From Acanthaster planci (Eukaryota > Echinodermata > Asteroidea > Valvatida > Acanthasteridae): 33,301 bases of DNA. The stretch covers positions 217,971 to 251,271 of the forward strand of contig NW_019091454.1 of the NCBI RefSeq assembly GCF_001949145.1. The letters are read 5' to 3'. The position numbers and the translations under genes were made by a program. Of the stretch, positions 13,601 through 22,600 are shown piece after piece (the first letter of the stretch is position 1; each line of letters opens with the position of its first letter). The notes under the pieces are model-generated. The model was not told the DNA's origin. It did no database searches and worked only from the letters and a program-made list of their open reading frames with translations.

Positions 13601-16600
13601 TGTTGACTTTAAATCTTAATTTGCAGATTTTTGCGTTGTGGGCTTATATTGCATGCGGCCTATATTCCGAAAATTATGGTACATGTTAGGTTGGCGTAGT
13701 GGTTCTTTCCTCGCCTTCCACCTCTGCGGCCCGGGTTCAAATCCTGGCCTGGTCCACATGTGGATTGGGTTTTCAGTCCCTACCTGATTTCGTAGGTTTT
13801 ACCCAGAAAATTCCTTTGGGGTTTTCCTCCCACCCCTAAAACTGTAACTGCTGCTCACTGTCTCCTCTCTGCAGGTTTCTTCAGGCTTGCGAGCGTAGAG
13901 TGCCTAGGGTGCTTTTGAGGAATCCTTGGTGCCATTACCAGAAATATATCATAATACTAATAGTAATAATGATAATTTGATATTTACACATTATTTAGTT
14001 AGTATTAATCATAACTCCTGTAAGCCCATTGTATTATTACGAACATATAATTTAGCTTCAATGTGGTAAAAGAGTGTCAAGTACATGTACACGTGGCACA
14101 CAATCCCCACATACATGTATGTTGCATACTGTAGTTGCAGATGTATTGGGATCTTATTATTGAGAGTTTTTATTTCACCAGATGGAATACGTCGCATGCC
14201 AATGGACAAAGCTAAGCTTCCCAGTATTCCTGTCCAACCAGTGTCAACCCAGCTAGCAGTGAGTCTACTTTCAAACATGACAGGAAGAGAGGCACCACTA
14301 GATTGGCAAGGGGGTTTCAATGTAACATACCACATGGGTCGCAGGAAGACAAGTAAGACATGTATCTGTAGTCATAGGCTTGTACTGTTCCTAGACATGT
14401 TATTAATATCGAAAGAAGGCGCCATAACTCAAAATGCCCACACCACTACATCCACTTACCTCGAAGTTCTTGTGACACTGACTTCAAAAAAGTACTGCCA
14501 AAATGCTTCCAATGTGAGACTAGGTTACAGGTTGTCACTGCAAAGCGAACTCTAGCTGTTCACACTGCGGGACCAGTCTTGTACCAGGCTGCATAAATCA
14601 ATCTGTAACAATAACAAATTCTGGCCCAATAGTATGCGGCACATAGGTGTACATGTAGGCAGGGCTGCATTGGTCATGTGATTGCATAAAGAAATGTCAT
14701 GTGACCACACTAAAAACCCAAAAGAAAACAACCTTGAGTATGCATTACGCATTGCACTGTGAACATGTAGAAGACTATAGACCACATAACACAAACATTT
14801 GCCACATGAAAGAACATTTAAATTGTTTATAGTTTATCAATAGAAAAGAAGTTTTAGGTGTAGGAATATAAAATCTCAGTAAAACAATGATTTGTGAGCA
14901 AAACTATGTAGTATTTTAAGACTGAATTCACAAAAGAAGGAAACAACCCCCACCCAAAAAAAGTTGCCCCTATGGACCAACTTTGTTTCATTTACATGTA
15001 TGTACAGTGTGTGTATGTTTATTATATGACTGCGAAGTTTGGTTTGCTTCGGAAAAGTTGAAATTATATCCATTGCCCTGAGGTTCAAGTTAACAAGATG
15101 TTATTGTACAATGTATGCTGCCTTGTCAAGTCAGGGATAGATTCTGAGGGCATTCACATGTACACACATACATTATAAGTCTTAGGTGTGAAACGAGGGT
15201 ATCCCATCTATTGAATATGCAAACAAATTTATCTTGAAAGATGCATTTAGAATTAATCAGTGATCAGTACATTTCTTTTTTACAAAGGTGCGCCATCATG
15301 AGCAAGAAAATACAAAGTCAATTTTGGATGATACTGTACATGTTTGACATATTGAGTTGGATCAAGAGAAATGTCATAGTGCAGTTGCATGAGCTGCTTA
15401 CAAAAATAAGTCCAAAATTTGCAGCTACCATATAAAAAAACATATTTAAGTGACAAAGCTTTCATTTAATATGAAAGAATTCTTAAAATTTTGAAATTCT
15501 ATGAATGCACCAAAGAATGGAATGATAATGTACAGTGGAGGATACATATATTGCCTGGTTATAGTGATGTAATAAAACCAGCATCCCTGAGGTGAACCAG
15601 AGAGCATTCTGCTATCCCAACGGGAAAATACAAGAGTACGGTAGTTATACTACACCTTGAGATAAAGCAGTCAGTATAACACCACTCCCACAAATTCTGC
15701 TAGATTTTGAATTGTTTACATGTAATTGATTTCAATATATTATAGAAAGTACATCTTTTTGAATGAAATAATTGTTTAAAATTCACCAGCCCTTTTCCAA
15801 ACTACTTCATGAAGTGTTTGAACCTACATGTAGCTGTGTAATGCTAGCATGCTGGAATACACACTTACACACAGTTCCAGTTGTCATTCATCAAGTTCTT
15901 TGATTGTTATGGGTAATGTACTCTGATTGCTAGTGGTATAGTTCTTTTTGCCCTGTAAATTTAGCAGGATAGTAATAATAGCAATGTCATATGATTAACT
16001 CTAGGCCAATCAAGATACAGAATATGTGGGTGAGATGTTAGAAGCAGTCATATTGAAATGGTTTATGTAATTACAGAGAGGCCTACATGGACAGTACAGC
16101 TTGATTTGAGTAACATGCAGCAACAACAGGAAGTACATGATGTTGTAGTGACCATCACAGGAATGCAAATGCCAGGTAAATACAACATTTTGAAGCAGCT
16201 GCAAACACGATTAGAGGAGCTAGCCTTTTCAATGTGTACATGTACATGTATGTACTGTACTTTGCTAACTTTCCTGGTGTTTAAATCATCTCAGAAACTT
16301 GTTCTTAAGTTAGAGGAAATAGTGCTTAGCATTCTTTATTCCCGTATCCATTACAGTTTTATTCTCTTAGTAAATTGCTTGCTGGCAGTACGGTGTCAAT
16401 GATATGATTCTAAACATGAATGTGTTCTCCCAAACACTCAGTGTAATTGCTTGCCACCATTATTCACTGAGGTGTCTATTATCACAGTAGATATTGACAT
16501 TCAGCTTGACATATACATGCCCAAGGCACCTGTACATTATTCTAAAATTGGGGTAGGGGGAGAGATGGCAATAGTAGGAGATTGTGTACATGTGGTACAT

Positions 16601-19600
16601 GTACTTGAGGCACATACTGATGTTCTGTGTGGAGTTCATTGATTAGTTTTTCCTTCACCTGATTGCCTGAAATATATGTACCGGTATATTGTGTACAATT
16701 CTGACAATACAAACCTCATGCACCTCACCTTCCTAAATTTTGTGAGGTACTCAGGGAATAAAGGAAAACTGCAAAGAGTTTTCTTGAACTGTTTGATACA
16801 CGTACAAGACATAAACTGAGCTGATTATCCCCAATGCCTCTCGTCTTCCATTCGGTCCGTTTTCAGTCCCAAGGCACCTGCAGAGACACACATGTATGGC
16901 CCTAGTTCAGGATTGATCTCCAAACTTGTATTTATGATACTGTCATGTATACTGTATGTTTAGATTTCATCCACTTTTGTATTACGTGGATACCAAAGTA
17001 AAAGTACTCTAAACCTTGTTGACTTGAGAAACCTGCCAATTATTTGTGTCATTTGTTTTCCAACAGATGAGTACATTATTCTTGGTGGTCATTTTGCAAG
17101 TATGATGTCCAGTATGGGTGGAATGACTTCCAGGACAGCTGATGCTGGGTCCATGTCAATGTTTATGGAGACAGCAACAGTAATGAGTCAGATGATGTCT
17201 GCAGGCTGGCAGCCTCAACGTAGTGTGGTGTTAGGGATGTGGGGAGGAGCAGAGTATGGTCATGCTGGCTCTATGGAATGGGTAGAGGAACATCGAAGTA
17301 TATTAAGTGAGAGAGCAGTGTCTTACATAGATCTGGATACTGTGATGGCACATGACAGTATGGTTGTAGCTCAGACTTCACCACTCCTCAAAGGGCTCAT
17401 TATGGAAGCAGCTGACATGGTTAGTAATTTGGCCCAAATAATACTGTTTCCATCAGCTTTCACTCTAGACATTGTTATATTCATGATTGATGTACATGAT
17501 AGAGTCCACAAAAGATTGCTAAGTTACAGGCAGGTACATGTACTTGTAGATTGATTATGCTACATTTCTTGTATTTATTCTCAGTTGGAACTGACTCAAG
17601 TCATACAGCCAGCTATGCTGAGTGGAGTGGGTGATCATGTAGCATTCTCTCATATGATTGGTATACCATCTGTTCGTCTGTATGCTACTCGTGGTGTCAT
17701 GAAAGAGGTTTGTATGTCCTGTATTAACCCTATATGCTGTGAGTTTCTTTTGACTTAAAGTTCTATTTTAATGCTAGCATCATTTTCAAAAGGATTTCTG
17801 AAATACAAGAAGCCATTTTGCCCTATTGTTGTTTTTCATTTTTTGTAGTTTGCAGTGCAACTTTGGAAAGAGAAAGCTGTAGAGAGGCAGTAATTTTGCT
17901 GGTGCCAAGTTTTGAATAAGAAAAAAAAATAAGGCAAAGGAAAGCCAAGGCAATCAGACACCCCCCAATCTTTATAGCTTACTTTCTTCATGTTTTCTTA
18001 TTACATGTATTTCCATGACCAAACTTGGAGAAGCTAGTCTACATGTAGATGAAAGCCAAAACTCTGAAACTATGTAGCATTCTATTAGAGTTACTGCTGC
18101 TAGGATGGATGAATTCTCATCAAGCAAAACACTGCCATCATTTCCAAGCAATATGTTGTAGATGTCGCCAAAAGGATTGCAAGCATTATTGCCAACATTA
18201 GCAATGCTGACATCAAATGCAGATCTGGTAAAGTGTTCCCACACCTCTGTCTCAATCATTTTTTTTTCATTGGGCCTTAACAATCATGTGACAATTGCAT
18301 GTGACACCCACCGTTAAAAGCACATCAGCCAGCATTGTATGACACATGCATGCCCCCACAGTGTACAAGATAATGCAGGGACTGCTAATGTTCCAAGATT
18401 CCTTTGTCACCTCTAATTTCCATCAGAAAAACTAGTGAAAACATCAAGACAGTTATGACAAAATTGTTTGCTGCTGTGATGTGGGGTATGACATTTTAAA
18501 CACCCTTGGGTATGCATAGTGCCCCTCACATTATGTATACATCATAACCCACACCACAGCAGTCGTTGGTTGAATATACCGTAGTGCTGAATGCTCCCCT
18601 AATGTTCCTGTGAATAATTTATACCTACATACATGTACACATACATGTACATGAGTGGGAATGGTTGCATGTGCTACATGTAGAGCAACCTACATGTATA
18701 GCAGATGGGAATTTACCTGAAATACTACTTGAATACTGCCTTTATTAGAAATGCAAGACGTGTACATGTACATAGAGTACATGTACTTGTACTGCACACT
18801 ATTTTCATACGGAAAGCAGCGATCCCCCATTCATACCTATTCCATGTAGTTGTGCACAGACTTGTCACTGGTGGCTTCTGTTAATGTTGGACATAAATGT
18901 GGCACCAATTTTTCTGAAATGTCTGCTTAAAATGTTACCATGACAACCACCACATAATTAGGATGCATCGTTGAAGTCATGCCAATCTCGTGTCAGTTTT
19001 AAGTTATTACGGGTTTAAAAGAATGCCTTTGTTTCCTTTCATATGAACAGTTTGTGACTTGGATATTAGATATCTTGTGATTGATTTGTGGTGGACTTTT
19101 GAGAGCATTAAAGGGCTTGAAATGTTTGAAATGTATAAAACCAGGGTGCTATAGGTATACAAATATAACATGGCTTACAGGTGGATAGTCTATTACTGTT
19201 GGGTGGCTATTATCGACTATCCACCCTATATAAACCATGTTCTATGTTTCACCATACCTGAGACATTCAGGTGCTATTACAGTATCAGGCATCATTGAAA
19301 ATGCTGATCATTGCTTACTGCCATCTTTTATGTGTGTCTAGGGCAGTGCTTCCACATGAGCACTTTCATGATAGAGCCGTAAAGAACACACGTAGTAAAC
19401 TGTTTCTGGGTTAACTAAGGAACAGTTTACTACTCTTGCGTATTGACTGGTGCATTGATCCTTGCATGCAAGCTTTGTAAAAACAGAAAACAAATAGTAA
19501 CTGGCAATAAGTGTAGCAGTGAGAATAAATTTGTATGAGGCATAAAAAAGCTCTGCTGCTGGATTCCCAACTTGACTGTAACTTTCTGCAGAGACCCTCA

Positions 19601-22600
19601 ATTTTTTATTGGCAAGATAAACATAAATAGAATTGAAAAAATAATCAGAATAAATCCTATTGTCTTTTCTTTCATTACAAAATGCCTCTCAACTTTTTTT
19701 ACATCAAAGATGCTTGTATTTAAATGGTTGTCACTTACATTTGCAATTTTTGAGAAGAAACTTCACAAGTTCCCTTCGCAGTACATGCTTAATGCAGTGA
19801 AGCAATGCTGCACTGGTTCCTGCTGCAGTCTGCCATACCCAAAGAAGGCATGATGGCAATGTGGCAAAACAGTCTATGCATCCTGGCCAAATAGTCGTTA
19901 CTCTACAGGTACACTGGTATTTGGTTAAACATTTTGAAAATATCAATAGAGCAAGAAATTCCTGCAAATGAATTCATAGAACTAGATCTCTTGTCTATGT
20001 ATTTTCCAGACTCCTGAATTTATTTTGAGGTTGTTTCACTCATAGTTGAAGTAAACCAGATGCGCAAAATTTCCTGGGGCAACATGAGGCTCATTGCCCA
20101 CCCCATAAATGCCTCATGCACACGTACTGTGCGATACACAGACATTGTTGGCCAGTTTCTTGATGTGACTCGTGCTTTGCATGCTTGTACTGGTGTACAC
20201 AACTTGATTTCTCCATGACTTTTTTCGAATTATTGGATGTAAATATTTTTTTCCATTAATTTGAGCAAGTTTTTATCATGTTTGTGCCAAGTTTGTATAG
20301 CTTTTACAGCGCAAATGGAAAAAGTCGAGGTTGAAGCACCAAAAAATGACGAAAATGTACATATACTTGACCTACACTGTACCAATCCCATTGAAGTAAA
20401 ACTGAGGTAGGGAAATAGGCATCATGGGTCATTGTGCAAAGGGAGGAGAGTCAAACATAACTCTTCTAGTTCAGGACAATTGACATTTTGAATGTTTGTA
20501 CACATTGATTTAATACGGAGAGTGAATTACGCAATTTTTATACTTACAGTGCATGTACACCTGTATTGATATTTGTGTCACCTCCAGAATTCTACTGGTT
20601 CACCTACCACCAAGTCCATGCACAAGTCTGTGGCCCAACTGGCTACACAGACTGTGCTTATGCTGGCTGATAGTGACATGATACCATTTGATAGTGGTGC
20701 TGTAGCAGAGATGTTAGTTGGATATGTGGACAGTTTTGATTCCAAAATGGGGGACATGTTATCTGTCAGCAATATGACAATGGGTGAGTAACACACCAAA
20801 CTGATAATGTGTAATTGTGTGTTATTGCAACTGATTTGTATACGGCTCAATCATCAATAATCTGCTGGTCTGTAAGACTGAATATTTGATATAATTGAAG
20901 GTTGAATATTCAAATAGCGAATTATTGGAATTGCTCAGCCCTAACTAGCACGCTAAGGTAGCTGTTGGTCATCATTTATTACTTAATTACCACTTCATTA
21001 GGTAATAAATGATGACCAACACCTACCTTATCACTATAATAGCTTCTCACATGTGGGAGTATCTCCAGCCACGATTTAGCAAGATTTAAGAAATGAACAA
21101 GACATCTTGCCCTGTTAAAAGTTTCAGTTCCTTTTTAATTTTTCAATGAATAATTAACTTTTTGAGTCATAATATTTCTGTCGCTTTTTATGTGAATCTA
21201 CTTGAAACAAGCCTCCATAGTGCAATTTTTCTCATTTAAAACAATAGAAAATTCTCCCTTCCTTCTCGTGAATTTTGCATTCAAATTCAGAAAATAATAT
21301 TCATACCGGTATATTTGGCACAGTCCTATTGCTCATGTCCACTTCTTGTGTCTTATGTTTTATGTTAGAGGATGCATCACAAATAGCAGTAATCTGTTTG
21401 ATTGGGTGGTGTTTTGTTTTGTGCTTTTGTTCATTAATTCTAGACATGTGCTTCTTGTTGGTATATCTTGGAAAGCTGTTATACCCGGCTAATACACTCA
21501 ATTGAATGTAGCTCAATTTAAAGTACTTCTTAAATAGATATTTGAAAGCAGTTTCAATGGACAGTTCATGTATGGTGTAGCTTTATTTGGCAACCTATTG
21601 AGATTACCTGGGAACAGTCACTGTAGAGCCATGTACACTTCCTCTGGTAACTTCCCCACAAGCAAGATAGTCTGTAGTAATGTAAGATCATTACTACAGA
21701 CTGTACATTCTCGACATAAAATGTAAAACATTTTTGTTCATGTTGCCCCTTTTATAGATAATTTGCAAGTGGCTGTATCAGATTTCATGGCTGCTACTGC
21801 GGAGATGCAAAGCATGATGAGAAATCCATCCATGATGGAGTCTTCTATTACCATGACAATGGTGAACCACAGATTGATGTATATGGAGAGGGCATTTGTT
21901 GGTATGGATCCTAGTGGTTCAATGACGTAAGTACATGTGCTCACCTGTCTATTCACTTTGGGGCAGTAATCAGCTGTAAATATGCTTCAGTGCAAGCTGA
22001 TTTAGCCCACATCATATATGTAGTTGCAAGATTGAGACTAGACAGGTGGATTAACATTCAAAATGTCTTATATTCTGAACTTTGTCTTTCCTTATTATAC
22101 ACATGTGATTGCCTACAGAATCAAACTTGCATCATGCTGTAAAAGACAGCAGCTGTCATTGCAATTTGCTGCCTTGTTAACCATGTATGTAAATAACATA
22201 GTGAAAAGCTAGCACCATTTCTCTAAGGGACCACCTATTTTTTCTCAATGTCATGTTATTTAAAAAGCTAAAAGTCAATGCTTAGCACAAAAGTCCTAAT
22301 GTTTTCATTGCAAGTTTTTTGCTCTAGGATGAAGGACTTTGACTTTGTGCACTTGAACAATGATTGAAATGAATGGATGGCCCCTGTAAAGTGCAAATAC
22401 CACAGAAAGTGATAAAATTTTGCCATATTTAGTCATTGAAGTACAGTATGCATGTGTACTGTTGAAGATATTGCCACTTTGAGTGTCTATGTGGGTACAT
22501 GTATGTGTATTTGCTGATACATGTANNNNNNNNNNNNNNNNNNNNNNNNNNNNNNNNNNNNNNNNNNNNNNNNNNNNNNNNNNNNNNNNNNNNNNNNNNN

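Noticed and set aside
17848-17895. Candidate short exon after TTTTTTGTAG in intron 8
   Set aside because: The encoded FAVQLWKEKAVER does not resemble the missing region and the donor phase does not fit exon 9.
17972-18283. 103-codon minus-strand open frame in intron 8
   Set aside because: It resembles no family I know and has no splice or promoter context. ORFs of this length are expected by chance in 33 kb.
19211-19280. Sequence reading DYPPYINH in intron 8, tempting as the missing family segment
   Set aside because: It lies within the hairpin, has no acceptor in front of it and does not continue like the family.
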